DNA of 64,000 nucleotides from positions 123,104-187,103 of the forward strand of contig NZ_NPKI01000051.1 in assembly GCF_002284565.1 (NCBI RefSeq), written 5' to 3'. The notes below the pieces were generated by a model. That model made no database searches and had not been told where the DNA came from. It worked only from the letters and a program-made list of their open reading frames with translations. The stretch comes from Mesorhizobium mediterraneum. GTDB lineage: Bacteria > Pseudomonadota > Alphaproteobacteria > Rhizobiales > Rhizobiaceae. How positions within the stretch are numbered: position 1 is the first letter of the stretch; each line of letters starts with the position of its first letter. Positions 17,978 through 31,480 of the stretch are shown in pieces. A program made the translations under genes and the position numbers.

Positions 17978-19393
17978 ATGACAAGTTGGCTTCCAGATCT
18001 CACCACAGGCCCCGGCCCGCTCTATCAGCGGTTGGCGGATTCCATTGAAACGGACATTGATCGGGGCGTGATCGATGCAGGGACAAAACTGCCGCCGCAA
18101 CGGGATCTGGCATACGATATCGGCACGACCGTCGGCACCGTCGGCAGGGCCTATCAGCTGCTGCGGGAGCGCGGATTGGTCAGCGGCGAAGTTGGGCGCG
18201 GAACCTATGTCCTGACGCAGCGCCTGGATGTCGCGAAGCCGGATTTCCTGGAACCTGTCGAGCAAGGCACGCGCTACTACTTCGATGCGCCTCGCGACAA
18301 ACTGCGCCTCGACAGCACGGCCGCGCCCGACACTGGCCAGGGCGCCATTGTCGCCGATGTGCTTTCGCGCACAACGCAGGACTATCCGCACGAGATTTCA
18401 AGCTACACGCGCGATTTCCCGGACCGCTGGTTTGAGGCAGGCAGAAGCTGGCTGTCGCGCAATTCCTTTCGCCCGACCGCGGATACCATCGTTCCGACGC
18501 TCGGCACCCATGCCGCGGTGATGGCAGCAATTGCGGGGCTCACCACTCCCGGCGACTATGTTGTCTTCGAGCACCTCACCTACTCGCAGATTTCCCGCAG
18601 CGCCGGCCTGATCGGGCGCCGGACCGCACTGGTGGCGGCGGACGACGAAGGCATCGATCCCGATGATTTCGAGCGCGTCTGTGCGCAAAAACATCCGAAA
18701 ATAATGTTCCTGATGCCGACGGCCAAGAACCCGACATTGGTGACGCTGTCGGCAACGCGCCGCGAGGCCATCGCGCGCGTCGCCCGTCAATACAATGTCG
18801 TCCTGATTGAGGATGATCTCTATGGCGGCATGACAGACGACCCAACACCATTGCTCGCCGAATATGCGCCGGAACGGACAATCGTTGCCGGCGGCCTGTC
18901 GAAATCGGTCGCGGCGGGTGTTCGTAGCGGCTGGCTAGCCTGCCCGCCGGCCTATCGCCACCGCATCAGGGTCGCCCACAAGATGATGACCGGCGGCCTC
19001 GCCTTCCTGCTGGCAGAGGTGGGCAGCCGGCTGGTGCTGTCCGGCCAGGCCAGCGAGATGCGCAAACGCAGCATTGCCGAAATCAGCGCGCGCATAGGGA
19101 TCGTTCGCGAGACACTCGACGGCTTCGACTTCAAGGCGTTGGATAACGTGCCGTTCGTTTGGCTCACTTTGCCCGATCCATGGCTTTCCGGCACCTTCAA
19201 GCAAGCCTGCCTCGAGCATGGCGTGCTGATCGACGATGAGGACGAGTTCAAGGCGGGGCGCTCCGAACAGGTTTTCCATGGCGTCCGCTTTGGCGTGTCA
19301 CAGCCCGAACGGCGAGAGGACTTAGCGCATGGTCTCGCGGTGATCAGGCGGCTTCTGGACGAAGGCCGTGCCGGCTACGACAGTTTCTCCTGA
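17978..19393 (+). CDS. MocR-type (GntR-aminotransferase) transcription regulator
   Basis: 471 residues. An N-terminal GntR winged helix (GPLYQRLADSIETDIDRGVI, LPPQRDLAYDIGTTVGTVGR) is joined to a class I aminotransferase-like domain. The pyridoxal phosphate lysine is in VAGGLSKSVAAGVRSGWL (about residue 309), and LIEDDLYGGM precedes it. MocR proteins sense PLP or amino compounds and often control the divergent gene. TTGACT (17940-17945) and TATAGA (17961-17966) sit just upstream with a 15-base spacer, so the transcript may be almost leaderless. Which pathway it controls is unknown; PLP dependence invites comparison with the B6 island at 26597-46288. Confidence 0.88.
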   Translation: MTSWLPDLTTGPGPLYQRLADSIETDIDRGVIDAGTKLPPQRDLAYDIGTTVGTVGRAYQLLRERGLVSGEVGRGTYVLTQRLDVAKPDFLEPVEQGTRYYFDAPRDKLRLDSTAAPDTGQGAIVADVLSRTTQDYPHEISSYTRDFPDRWFEAGRSWLSRNSFRPTADTIVPTLGTHAAVMAAIAGLTTPGDYVVFEHLTYSQISRSAGLIGRRTALVAADDEGIDPDDFERVCAQKHPKIMFLMPTAKNPTLVTLSATRREAIARVARQYNVVLIEDDLYGGMTDDPTPLLAEYAPERTIVAGGLSKSVAAGVRSGWLACPPAYRHRIRVAHKMMTGGLAFLLAEVGSRLVLSGQASEMRKRSIAEISARIGIVRETLDGFDFKALDNVPFVWLTLPDPWLSGTFKQACLEHGVLIDDEDEFKAGRSEQVFHGVRFGVSQPERREDLAHGLAVIRRLLDEGRAGYDSFS

Positions 19394-19541
19394 ACCGGCT
19401 TGAAACAGGCGGGTCGAGTGGCGATCTTTCGCTACTTGCTGCCCCTGTGGCTATTCATCGTTTTCGTCGCTTGATGGGGTGTATCGGCTGCAAAGCTTGC
19501 GATAAGACGGGACTCGATCCCAAGGATATAAATTTCCGCCC

Positions 19542-21780
<2,239 letters not shown>

Positions 21781-21782
<2 letters not shown>

Positions 21783-21835
21783 TATGATCGAGTGGGGCCG
21801 TTTCGGTGTGGTTCATCCGCCATTTCGATCATATC
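21781..21835. repeat. Perfect 11-base inverted repeat in the purL-bolA gap
   Basis: GATATGATCGA (21781-21791) pairs exactly with TCGATCATATC (21825-21835) across a 33-base loop. The left arm includes the last two bases of the purL stop codon. There is no U-run, so this is not an obvious intrinsic terminator; it may be an mRNA-stabilising or processing hairpin between purL and bolA. Confidence 0.7.
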
Positions 21836-21868
21836 TATGAGATCACGACCTGAACAAGGAATCCTCGT

Positions 21869-22102
21869 ATGGCAATGGACGCGCACGACATCGAACGGCT
21901 GATCAAGGAAGGCATTCCGGACGCCAAGGTGACGATCCGCGACCTAGCCGGCGACGGCGACCACTATGCGGCCGAGGTGGTGGCCGAAAGCTTTCGCGGA
22001 AAAAGCCGCGTCCAGCAGCATCAGATGGTCTACGACGCGCTGAAGGGCAATATGGGCGGGGTGCTGCACGCGCTCGCCCTGCAGACCAGCGTGCCGGACT
22101 GA
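21869..22102 (+). CDS. bolA: BolA family protein
   Basis: 77 residues, short BolA type. The core GDHYAAEVVAESFRGKSRVQQHQMVYDAL includes the conserved His of the helix (RVQQHQ) used to hold a [2Fe-2S] cluster together with a monothiol glutaredoxin. The partner grxD is nearby at 23083, separated by one opposite-strand gene. AAGGA at 21856-21860 precedes ATG 21869. Role: iron-sulfur trafficking and iron homeostasis. Confidence 0.93.
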   Translation: MAMDAHDIERLIKEGIPDAKVTIRDLAGDGDHYAAEVVAESFRGKSRVQQHQMVYDALKGNMGGVLHALALQTSVPD

Positions 22103-22124
22103 GTTTCCGCGTCCAACCCCTTCG

Positions 22125-22919
22125 TCACCTTTTCGCTGACACGGCAATGATCGGCCCTGCCGGATAGCTTCCGCCGACGATCATCCTCTCGCCATTCGAC
22201 AGCGCCGAAACCACGCCGTCGAAGAAAAGCGCGTTGGGGCAATCTAGCTCGTCGCGGAACAGGCGTGCAAAGCTGCCGAGACTGACTTGCGAGCGCGAGA
22301 TCGCCAGCACCACCGTGTTTTCGTCACGCACGCCGACGCCGTTGCGGATGTAACGCGACGTGCCGTTCGCCTCGAAGCGGGGATGGAGCCGGCTGTCGAT
22401 CACCAGCATCGGGCCGGACTGCGTGGCGAACGCCACGTCCGGCTTTGCGGCGGCATAGGCGTTCGTTTCCATGATCGCCGCCTTGCCGTCCTTGCGGATC
22501 AGGAACACGCCGTTTGGCTTCAGGAAGAAATTGCCTTCGCCAACAGCGAGGTTGAGCGGCGCCACCTCGTGACCATTTTCGACGAGAAGGCCGACCGGCG
22601 TCAGATCCTCATGATACATGCCGGCATTCATGGCGAGCAGCACCGGCCTGCCCTCGCCCGACATCGCCTTGTCGAACTTTTCCAGCGAACCGAAGGCCCT
22701 GCCGTCGTCGCCGGCGTGGAAGACAGCGACGTCGTAGCTGCGAAGATCGATCTCGCAGACGATGTAGGGAACCGCCTCGAAGCTAAAATCCCGGCATGGT
22801 CCGGGCAGTTCGCCGCCGACGGTGACAGGCGGGTGCTCCAACGGCCTGAACCACCAGATCAGGGCCAGTGCGACAAGCAGAACACCAATCAGGATCGCCG
22901 CGCTATGTCGCCTTTTCAT
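22125..22919 (-). CDS. Membrane-anchored phosphodiester glycosidase (NAGPA) family protein
   Basis: 264 residues from ATG 22919 (GGGAAGCG upstream). An N-terminal transmembrane anchor (HSAAILIGVLLVALALIWWF) is followed by the NAGPA/DUF2233 domain: PVLLAMNAGMYHEDLTPVGL, NFFLKPNGVFLIRKDG, ATQSGPMLVIDSRLHPRF and the closing CPNALFFDGVVSALSN. The family removes sugar from phosphodiesters or acts on exopolymers. It probably faces the periplasm. The gene is inserted between bolA and grxD on the opposite strand and has no visible partner. Confidence 0.85.
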   Translation of the reverse strand: MKRRHSAAILIGVLLVALALIWWFRPLEHPPVTVGGELPGPCRDFSFEAVPYIVCEIDLRSYDVAVFHAGDDGRAFGSLEKFDKAMSGEGRPVLLAMNAGMYHEDLTPVGLLVENGHEVAPLNLAVGEGNFFLKPNGVFLIRKDGKAAIMETNAYAAAKPDVAFATQSGPMLVIDSRLHPRFEANGTSRYIRNGVGVRDENTVVLAISRSQVSLGSFARLFRDELDCPNALFFDGVVSALSNGERMIVGGSYPAGPIIAVSAKR

Positions 22920-23082
22920 CGCTTCCCGGGAAATAGCTGGCCGATGCTCTTGGCCCAATATCAAGCCATCCTTTGCGCCATTTGCGTGACGAGGCGGCAA
23001 ACGTCTTGTTTCAGGCAACCTATGGGTTTATTTGAAAGGATATGTTTCGAGCCCGACTCCCGCGGGCATGAAAGGATTCTCT

Positions 23083-23418
23083 ATGAGCGGTATCAACGAC
23101 TACATCGACAGCGAAGTGAAGGGCAACGACGTCGTCCTTTTCATGAAGGGCACGCCCGGTTTCCCGCAATGCGGATTTTCCGGTCAAGTCGTGCAGATCC
23201 TCGACTACATCGGGGCCGACTACAAGGGCGTGGACGTGCTGACCTCGGCCGATCTGCGGCAAGGTATCAAGGAATACTCCAACTGGCCGACCATCCCTCA
23301 GCTCTACGTCAAGGGTGAGTTCGTCGGCGGCTGCGACATCATCCGCGAGATGTTCCAGGCGGGCGAGCTGCAGACGTTCCTCGTCGAAAAGGGCGTGAGC
23401 GTCAAAGGCGCCGCCTGA
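23083..23418 (+). CDS. grxD: Monothiol glutaredoxin Grx4/Grx5 type
   Basis: 111 residues. The active site is CGFS ([10 protein letters not shown] near residues 29-38), preceded by [30 protein letters not shown] carries the TIP glutathione-binding motif and the GGCD loop. This class binds a [2Fe-2S] cluster with glutathione and hands it on, usually with BolA, which is encoded just upstream. A downstream palindromic repeat may help terminate or protect the transcript. Confidence 0.96.
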   Translation: MSGINDYIDSEVKGNDVVLFMKGTPGFPQCGFSGQVVQILDYIGADYKGVDVLTSADLRQGIKEYSNWPTIPQLYVKGEFVGGCDIIREMFQAGELQTFLVEKGVSVKGAA

Positions 23419-23427
23419 ATTCTGTTT

Positions 23428-23475
23428 GCGCATGATCCTTTCCGAAAATCGGTCCCGGTTTTCGGGGTCATGCGC
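23428..23475. repeat. Dispersed rhizobial palindromic repeat (copy 2)
   Basis: A 48-base near-perfect palindrome: GCGCATGATC (23428-23437) against GGTCATGCGC (23466-23475), with inner CCGAAAATCGG facing CCGGTTTTCGG. Same architecture as 2320-2387 (CATGATC, TCCGAAAA, CGGT-CCC, TTTTCGG). It lies between grxD and the exporter gene. Confidence 0.78.
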
Positions 23476-23591
23476 TAAACGCCGGGCCAGCCCCCACCTC
23501 GGTAAACTGACTACCTCCCCGCTATCGGGGCACAAGACGAATGAATGCGCCGGCGCGCCGGCGCTTTTTCGTTTGAAGATCGGACTTTGCC

Positions 23592-24836
23592 GTGGATCAG
23601 CATGCACAAGCGCCGCAACAGGCAAGCACCTTGCCTATTCCGCGCTGGGAATTCATCGCATTGTGCGCGGCATTGATGGCGCTCAACTCGCTGGCCATCG
23701 ACATCATGCTGCCGGCGCTGCAGCAAATCGGCGCCTCGCTGGGCGTGGAGAATGAAAACCACCGCCAATATGTGATTGCCGCCTATATTCTGGGCTTTGG
23801 CGGCGGGCAGCTTTTCTTCGGACCGATCTCGGACCGTTTTGGACGCCGTGCTCCACTCGTCGTCGGACTGGTGATCTATGTCGCAGCGGCGGCTGCCGCG
23901 GCTATCGCCCCGTCATTCGCTATTCTTCTTCTGTGCAGGCTGGTGCAAGGCATTGGTGCGGCCGCCACGCGCGTCATCGCCGTCTCGATCGTGCGCGACA
24001 CTTTCGAAGGCCGACGCATGGCTGAGGTGATGTCGCTGATCTTCATGGTGTTCATGGCCATTCCGGTGGTAGCGCCAGGCATCGGTCAGTTCATCATGCT
24101 GTTTGCTTCCTGGCACTGGATCTTCATCACCATGGCGGCAGGCGCGCTGATCGTCTCGGCCTGGTCGCTGCTGCGGCTGCCGGAAACGCTGCATCCCGAA
24201 TATCGCCGGCCGCTGACGGCATCATCCGTCCTTGGCGGTTTCCGCATCGTGCTGACCAATCGCATCGCGCTCTGCTACGCCTTTGCCAGCACCTTCATCT
24301 TCGCCGCCATGTTCGGCTTCATCGCCTCGGCACAGCAGATCTACGTCGACGTGTTCAAAGTCGGCGAGATGTTTCCCGTCATCTTTGCCGGGGTCGCGGC
24401 GGTGCTCGCCTTCTCCAACTATCTGAACTCGCGCCTCGTCGGCCGTATTGGCATGCGGCGCCTGTCGCAGAGCGCGCTGCTGCTTTTCCTGGTGATCAGC
24501 TTTGCGTGGCTGGTGGTGTCACTGGAAATGAAGATGCCGCTCTGGCTCTTCATCACCTTCTTTGCCGGCGCCATGCTCCCGTTCGGCGCGCTGGGCGCGA
24601 ATTTCAACGCGCTCGCCATGGAGCCGCTCGGCCAACTGGCCGGCACGGCATCGTCCATTCTGGGATTCATGCAGACCTTCCTCGGCGGCCTGCTCGGCAC
24701 GCTGATCGGCCAAGCCTTCAACGGCACGGTGACGCCCTTGGCCGCCGGATTCTGCAGCGTGTCGCTTGGCGCATTGGTGATGGTGCTGATCGCGGAGCGC
24801 GGCAAATTCTTCCAGCCGCAGAACCCGCCGGTCTAG
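23592..24836 (+). CDS. Bcr/CflA-type MFS multidrug exporter
   Basis: 414 residues with about 12 hydrophobic segments. MFS motif A is GPISDRFGRRAPL near residues 78-90; the opening PRWEFIALCAALMALNSLAIDIMLPALQ is the Bcr/CflA (DHA1) type, with LVQGIGAAATRVIAVSIVRD as the antiporter motif C-like region. Proton-driven efflux of drugs or metabolites across the inner membrane is expected; the substrate is unknown. The start is GTG 23592; the ribosome site is weak. Confidence 0.88.
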   Translation: MDQHAQAPQQASTLPIPRWEFIALCAALMALNSLAIDIMLPALQQIGASLGVENENHRQYVIAAYILGFGGGQLFFGPISDRFGRRAPLVVGLVIYVAAAAAAAIAPSFAILLLCRLVQGIGAAATRVIAVSIVRDTFEGRRMAEVMSLIFMVFMAIPVVAPGIGQFIMLFASWHWIFITMAAGALIVSAWSLLRLPETLHPEYRRPLTASSVLGGFRIVLTNRIALCYAFASTFIFAAMFGFIASAQQIYVDVFKVGEMFPVIFAGVAAVLAFSNYLNSRLVGRIGMRRLSQSALLLFLVISFAWLVVSLEMKMPLWLFITFFAGAMLPFGALGANFNALAMEPLGQLAGTASSILGFMQTFLGGLLGTLIGQAFNGTVTPLAAGFCSVSLGALVMVLIAERGKFFQPQNPPV

Positions 24837-24883
24837 GTTCGAAACCCAATTGTGGTTGTCAATCGCGCCGGTAAATGGATATC

Positions 24884-25333
24884 TCAGGTGGCTACCTGGA
24901 TTTCCGTCTTCACGGAATTGGCAATGAAGCACTGTTCATGCGCCGAGTGGTGCAGTTTCGCTTCTGTCGCGGCGGTTGGCGTTTCCCCGGCGTAGACAAT
25001 AGTCGGATTGAGGTCAACGCGGCTGACTACCAATCGTCCGTCCACCTTCTCCATCATGCCGACCGCCTTGTCGGTATAGCTCTCCACGACGATCCCCCGG
25101 GGCGCCGCGATCGAGAGAAAGGTCAACATGTGGCAGCTGGAAATCGCCGCGATGTAAGCCTCCTCTGGATCGACGTTGGCTTCCACTGAATAAGGAAGCG
25201 GAACGATATGCGGCGAAGCGGATGCCAGCACCACCTGGCCTCCGTCGAAGCGCCAGATGTGCGCGCGGCTGTAGCGCTTGTCGGTGAATACCGCTCCTTC
25301 TCGCTCCCAGTGCACTTCGACGGTCATTTTCAT
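24884..25333 (-). CDS. OsmC family peroxiredoxin-like protein
   Basis: 149 residues from ATG 25333. The two OsmC/Ohr cysteines are in AAISSCHMLTFL (about residue 60) and SAHEQCFIANSV (about 133). The first lies in the usual AYIAAISSCHML helix. OsmC/Ohr proteins reduce organic hydroperoxides with dihydrolipoamide-type thiols. The ATG overlaps the stop of the upstream GntR regulator (ATGA), so the two are one operon. Confidence 0.9.
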   Translation of the reverse strand: MKMTVEVHWEREGAVFTDKRYSRAHIWRFDGGQVVLASASPHIVPLPYSVEANVDPEEAYIAAISSCHMLTFLSIAAPRGIVVESYTDKAVGMMEKVDGRLVVSRVDLNPTIVYAGETPTAATEAKLHHSAHEQCFIANSVKTEIQVAT

Positions 25334-25959
25334 GATTGATCCTTTGTCGGAACGGAAAGAAGTCTTGCAGTCGTCTGGGTCAGATGGCAGCGAAGATGCT
25401 GCGCCGCAGCGTCGAAATCGCGCCTCGCACAAGCGGCAACGATCGCCGCGTGTTCCTCGAAGAAATCAATTCGCTCCTGGGCGCCACGCTCTTGGTGAAG
25501 GGTTGCCCGCCGGGATTCTCGTCGAAGGTCTCCGATGGTCTTAAGCAATCGAGAATTCGTGCAACCGCTGTACAGGGCTAGGTGAAACTGTTGGTCGAGC
25601 TCCAGAATCCGTGACGGATCGTACTCCGCGAACAGCTCTTCATTGAGCCTCTCAGCCTTACGCAAAGCGGAAGGCTGAAGCCCCGGCACCGACTGCTCCA
25701 AGGCAGCGACCTCCAAAATAGACCGAACTTCGCAAAGTTCAGTCGCCTCCCGTACTGAGAGGATCGCTACCGCCAGGCTTCGATCGGGACGCCGCACGGC
25801 CAAGCCACTCCCGAGTAACCGGTCCAAGGCCTGCCGGACGGGCTGGCGGCTGACCCCGAAACGCTCCGCGATCGATTCCTGCTTGAGAACGGAGCCCGGT
25901 GCCAATTCACCTGACTCAATCTCGTCCTTGAGTTCGCTAAAGATCGACTTTGGATCCAT
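25330..25959 (-). CDS. GntR-family (FCD) transcription regulator of the osmC operon
   Basis: 209 residues from ATG 25959. Winged helix: LAPGSVLKQESIAERFGVSR and QPVRQALDRLLGSGLAVRR near residues 17-55. A FCD effector domain follows (LCEVRSILEVAALEQ, ELDQQFHLALYSGCTN, HAAIVAACARRDFDAAAQHL), with His residues likely to hold a metal and an organic acid. A TTG 12 codons upstream is also open, but the ATG lies inside a perfect palindrome that should be its own operator. OsmC follows with overlap. Autoregulation is inferred. Confidence 0.88.
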   Translation of the reverse strand: MDPKSIFSELKDEIESGELAPGSVLKQESIAERFGVSRQPVRQALDRLLGSGLAVRRPDRSLAVAILSVREATELCEVRSILEVAALEQSVPGLQPSALRKAERLNEELFAEYDPSRILELDQQFHLALYSGCTNSRLLKTIGDLRRESRRATLHQERGAQERIDFFEEHAAIVAACARRDFDAAAQHLRCHLTQTTARLLSVPTKDQS

Positions 25960-25970
25960 GGATCCAAAGT
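25947..25970. promoter_or_regulatory. 24-base perfect palindrome over the gntR start codon (putative operator)
   Basis: The half site ACTTTGGATCCA (25947-25958) is followed directly by its exact reverse complement (25959-25970), with the axis between 25958 and 25959. It contains two TTGGATCCA-type halves. The ATG of the GntR gene begins at the axis on the minus strand, so the first four codons are part of the operator. Bound repressor would block transcription or translation start directly. Confidence 0.7.
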
Positions 25971-26114
25971 ACGATGCCCCGGCGAAGTTGGTCAAGCCCT
26001 AGTCACAATAGTCCTCCTGGGATTGCGGCGTCCCGCCCTTCTGCCTCGGCTCAAGAAACGGAAATGACCAAGGGCCGTTGCGCCGATGCACTAATGCACA
26101 TTGCCGGACGCGCT

Positions 26115-26522
26115 TTAGGATGCACGCCCACTCGCCGCTGTGAAGCGAGGGAACAGCGTGCGCCCTGCGATCGCTCCACCCATGCTGTCCGAAACGGGCA
26201 GCGGCAGAGCCTTGTCGAGAGCATCGAGGACGGAAGCCACGAAGGCCCGGTTGAGGGCGCCATCATTCCCGAGACGGGAGTAAGTGGCGCGAGGCTTGCC
26301 GATAAGTGCGCCGTTTCGGCGAATTGAGAACTGCAGCGTCAGGGTCATGCCCGCGGTTCCGGGCGGTGGCTCCCAACAGGCGAAGATCGCGGAGAACATC
26401 TCGTTTATGGTGTCGATGGGAGCGGAACTGCGACATGCGCGTTCCTGCGATCTTGCCTCGTTCGGGCCGGCAACCAAGGCGACGACAACGGCCAGTGCGC
26501 CAATTGCGGGCCGAGGTTTCAT
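26115..26522 (-). CDS. Small exported protein, TonB-C-like
   Basis: 135 residues from ATG 26522 (CCGGAG upstream). Signal peptide KPRPAIGALAVVVALVAG with cleavage near EARSQ. The mature part, MFSAIFACWEPPPGTAGMTLTLQFSIRRNGALIG then ATYSRLGNDGALNRAFVASVLDAL, resembles the short TonB C-terminal-like domain seen in rhizobial periplasmic proteins. Two cysteines (ERACRS, FACWEP) may pair. No role can be given. It lies between the gntR-osmC operon and the end of the B6 operon, all on the minus strand. Confidence 0.72.
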   Translation of the reverse strand: MKPRPAIGALAVVVALVAGPNEARSQERACRSSAPIDTINEMFSAIFACWEPPPGTAGMTLTLQFSIRRNGALIGKPRATYSRLGNDGALNRAFVASVLDALDKALPLPVSDSMGGAIAGRTLFPRFTAASGRAS

Positions 26523-26596
26523 ATCGGATCTCCGGTTTCGCGCGAACAAATATAATTAACGAGCTTCGCATGAACCCTTTCAGACGCAACGCGCTT

Positions 26597-27355
<759 letters not shown>

Positions 27356-27383
27356 TCAATTTGTGATCTGGTGATGTTCTGGT

Positions 27384-28562
27384 TCATGTGTCGGCGTCGA
27401 TAACGGCCAGCGCCGCGTCGACGCCTTTGCCGACCGCGAGTTTCTGGCCCAAGGAATTCATCGCGCCGCCAAGTGCCGTCAGCGCCGCGACCGCATAGAT
27501 CGGCTGGGCGGTCGGGCCCATATGGCCGATGCGTGTCAGCTTGCCCAATGTTTCGCCACGGCCAGACGAAAACACCACGCCGTAGCGGGCGCGCGCGGCC
27601 TGGCGAACCGCCGTCTCGTCGATGCCTTCTGGCGTCCGGATGGCGGTCGTGGTCGGCGACGCGATATTGTCGCTTGCGGCCCAGATCGACAGGCCCATGG
27701 CAGCGACACCCGCCCGCATGGCCTTGGCGGTGAGCGCGTGACGCGCCCACACCGCCTCCGCTCCCTCGTTGAGGTAGAGGTCGAGCGCGACGTCGAGCCC
27801 GTTCATCTCCGCGACGGACGGCGTGAACGGAAACGGCTTGTCCTTCGACCACGCATGCTCCCAGTCGACGATGCTGAGCATCGACGCGCTCGGCGCCAGC
27901 GGGTTTGCCTTCATCTTGGCCCACGCCCGCTCGCTGACACCCATCATCGTGAGGCCGGGAGGCGCGCCCAAGCATTTGTTCGGGCCAGTGACATAGATAT
28001 CGGCCTTGCATTCCTCTGGATGCGTCCTCATGCCGCCGAAGGACGAAACGGCATCGACGATCAGATAGGCGCCGTGCGCCGAAACCAGCGCGCCGATCGC
28101 GTCGATCGGATTGATAGTGCCGGACGGCGTGTCGTGGTGGCAGACGGAAACGACGGTGATTTCCGGATGCGCTTCCAGCATTGCCGCAACCGCCTGCGGG
28201 TCGATCGCCTCGTTGTAGGGCACCTCGATTTCGATGAGATGCGGCGAATAGCGCTTCGCCCAATAGCCAAACCCCTTGCCGTAGACACCGGAAGCAAGGT
28301 TGAGCACGACGTCGTCCGGCGTGATCAGGGAGGCTGCGGCCGCCTCCAGGCCAAGCACCGGCTCGCCATGAAGAATGACCGGCTTATTCGACAGCCGCAT
28401 CGCCTTCTGCGCCTTGTCGACCACACGCTCGTAAAAGAGCTGGAACGCCGGGTCGTAATCGTAGAGCACCGTGCGGCCGAGGCCGCGCAGCACGTCGGGA
28501 TAGGCGTTCACCGGCCCCGCTGTGAGCGTGATGACAGGTTCGGCGTGTTCGAAATAGCGCAT
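27384..28562 (-). CDS. ppaT: Pyridoxamine-pyruvate aminotransferase
   Basis: 392 residues (M. loti mlr6806: 393, by recall). It converts pyridoxamine and pyruvate to pyridoxal and alanine, without bound PLP; the substrate itself forms the aldimine with Lys196 (VTGPNKCLGAPPGL), the equivalent of Lys197 there. Other matches are LTAGPVNAYPDVLRGLG at the N-terminus and SSGRGETLGKLTRIGHMGP near the C-terminus with the two carboxylate-binding arginines. Fold type I, related to serine-glyoxylate aminotransferases, which is the fallback reading; the pathway neighbours make PPAT the better one. Confidence 0.94.
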   Translation of the reverse strand: MRYFEHAEPVITLTAGPVNAYPDVLRGLGRTVLYDYDPAFQLFYERVVDKAQKAMRLSNKPVILHGEPVLGLEAAAASLITPDDVVLNLASGVYGKGFGYWAKRYSPHLIEIEVPYNEAIDPQAVAAMLEAHPEITVVSVCHHDTPSGTINPIDAIGALVSAHGAYLIVDAVSSFGGMRTHPEECKADIYVTGPNKCLGAPPGLTMMGVSERAWAKMKANPLAPSASMLSIVDWEHAWSKDKPFPFTPSVAEMNGLDVALDLYLNEGAEAVWARHALTAKAMRAGVAAMGLSIWAASDNIASPTTTAIRTPEGIDETAVRQAARARYGVVFSSGRGETLGKLTRIGHMGPTAQPIYAVAALTALGGAMNSLGQKLAVGKGVDAALAVIDADT

Positions 28563-28586
28563 GATCTTGTCTCCGGTCGGTGGCGA

Positions 28587-30378
<1,792 letters not shown>

Positions 30379-30382
30379 GGCT

Positions 30383-31480
30383 TCAGGCCTTTCGCGACTG
30401 GTTATAGCGGTGATCAATGTATTCGGCGAGCGCGAGCACGATCAGCACGATGGAGACGAGCACCAGCGTGAAATGGTTGGGCACGCCGAGCCGGCGGGCC
30501 GCGCTCTCGCCGCCGATCGACAGCACCGAAAGCAGGAACACGAAACCGATCGCGGCAAAGCCGTTCATGCGGGCGAGGAACACGACGGGGATGACAGCCA
30601 GCCCGTAAGCGGGGTTCCAGTCCGCGCGCACATTGCCCTGGACGCCGAGGATATCGACAGCGCCGGCAAGACCGGCCAGCCCGGCCGAAATGGCGAAGAC
30701 GGCAATGGTGAGCTTCGGCACGCCGAGCCCCGCATGGATGGCCGCGCGTGGGTTAGCCCCGACGATCCTCAACTTCAGGCCGAAGGCCGTGCGCGTCATC
30801 ACCAGATGCACGGTGATGATCGCCACCAGTCCCAGAAGCAATCCGCTTGTGATGGTCGTGTCGAACAGGCGCGGCAGCCGGTCCTCGACCGGCAAGGTGC
30901 GGGTCTGCGGCACGGTTGTGCCCGGATCGCGAAACATCAGCTTGACCAGCACGTTGGCAAGCGAGGTGCCCAGAAACGTCATCATCAGCGTGGTGATGAT
31001 CTCGTTGACGCCCTGATAGGCGCGCAGCAGCGCCGGCACCAGGGACCAGATCATCGCGACCAACATGGCGATGACGAACGAGCAGATCAGCGCCAGCCAG
31101 GCCGGCATGACCTCCACGAGAACCGGAGCGCTGGCCGCCGCCGTTACCGCGCCGAGCAGGAACTGGCCATCACCGCCGAGATTCCACATGCCGGCGCGAA
31201 AAGCCACGATCAGGCCGGCGGCAAGAAACAGCAGCGGCGCCATGCGCGTCAGCGTCTGTTGGATGCCGAGCGGCGATAAAAGCCCTCTCTTGAGGACAAA
31301 GCCATAATAGGCAAGCGGGTCGACGCCGACGGCAAGCAGGATGCAGCCGGCGATGATCAACGCGGCCAGGATCGGGCCGAGGGTCATCAGCAGCCGATGC
31401 TGGATGTCGCGGCGCGTCGCCACCGCGGCCGTGGCATCGAGGGCGGTTGCGCCGGCGGCTGGTGCGGTGTCGATGCTCAT
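30383..31480 (-). CDS. ABC importer permease, BMP/RbsC-type (first permease)
   Basis: 365 residues from ATG 31480. Its ATG overlaps the stop of the ATPase gene (ATGA), so it is coupled to it. After about 35 hydrophilic residues come nine or so membrane spans. GLIVAFRAGMWNLGGDGQFLLGAV and YQGVNEIITTLMMTFLGTSLAN are typical for YufP/BmpC-like permeases. It pairs with the permease at 29443-30378 to form the membrane channel of the importer. Confidence 0.87.
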   Translation of the reverse strand: MSIDTAPAAGATALDATAAVATRRDIQHRLLMTLGPILAALIIAGCILLAVGVDPLAYYGFVLKRGLLSPLGIQQTLTRMAPLLFLAAGLIVAFRAGMWNLGGDGQFLLGAVTAAASAPVLVEVMPAWLALICSFVIAMLVAMIWSLVPALLRAYQGVNEIITTLMMTFLGTSLANVLVKLMFRDPGTTVPQTRTLPVEDRLPRLFDTTITSGLLLGLVAIITVHLVMTRTAFGLKLRIVGANPRAAIHAGLGVPKLTIAVFAISAGLAGLAGAVDILGVQGNVRADWNPAYGLAVIPVVFLARMNGFAAIGFVFLLSVLSIGGESAARRLGVPNHFTLVLVSIVLIVLALAEYIDHRYNQSRKA

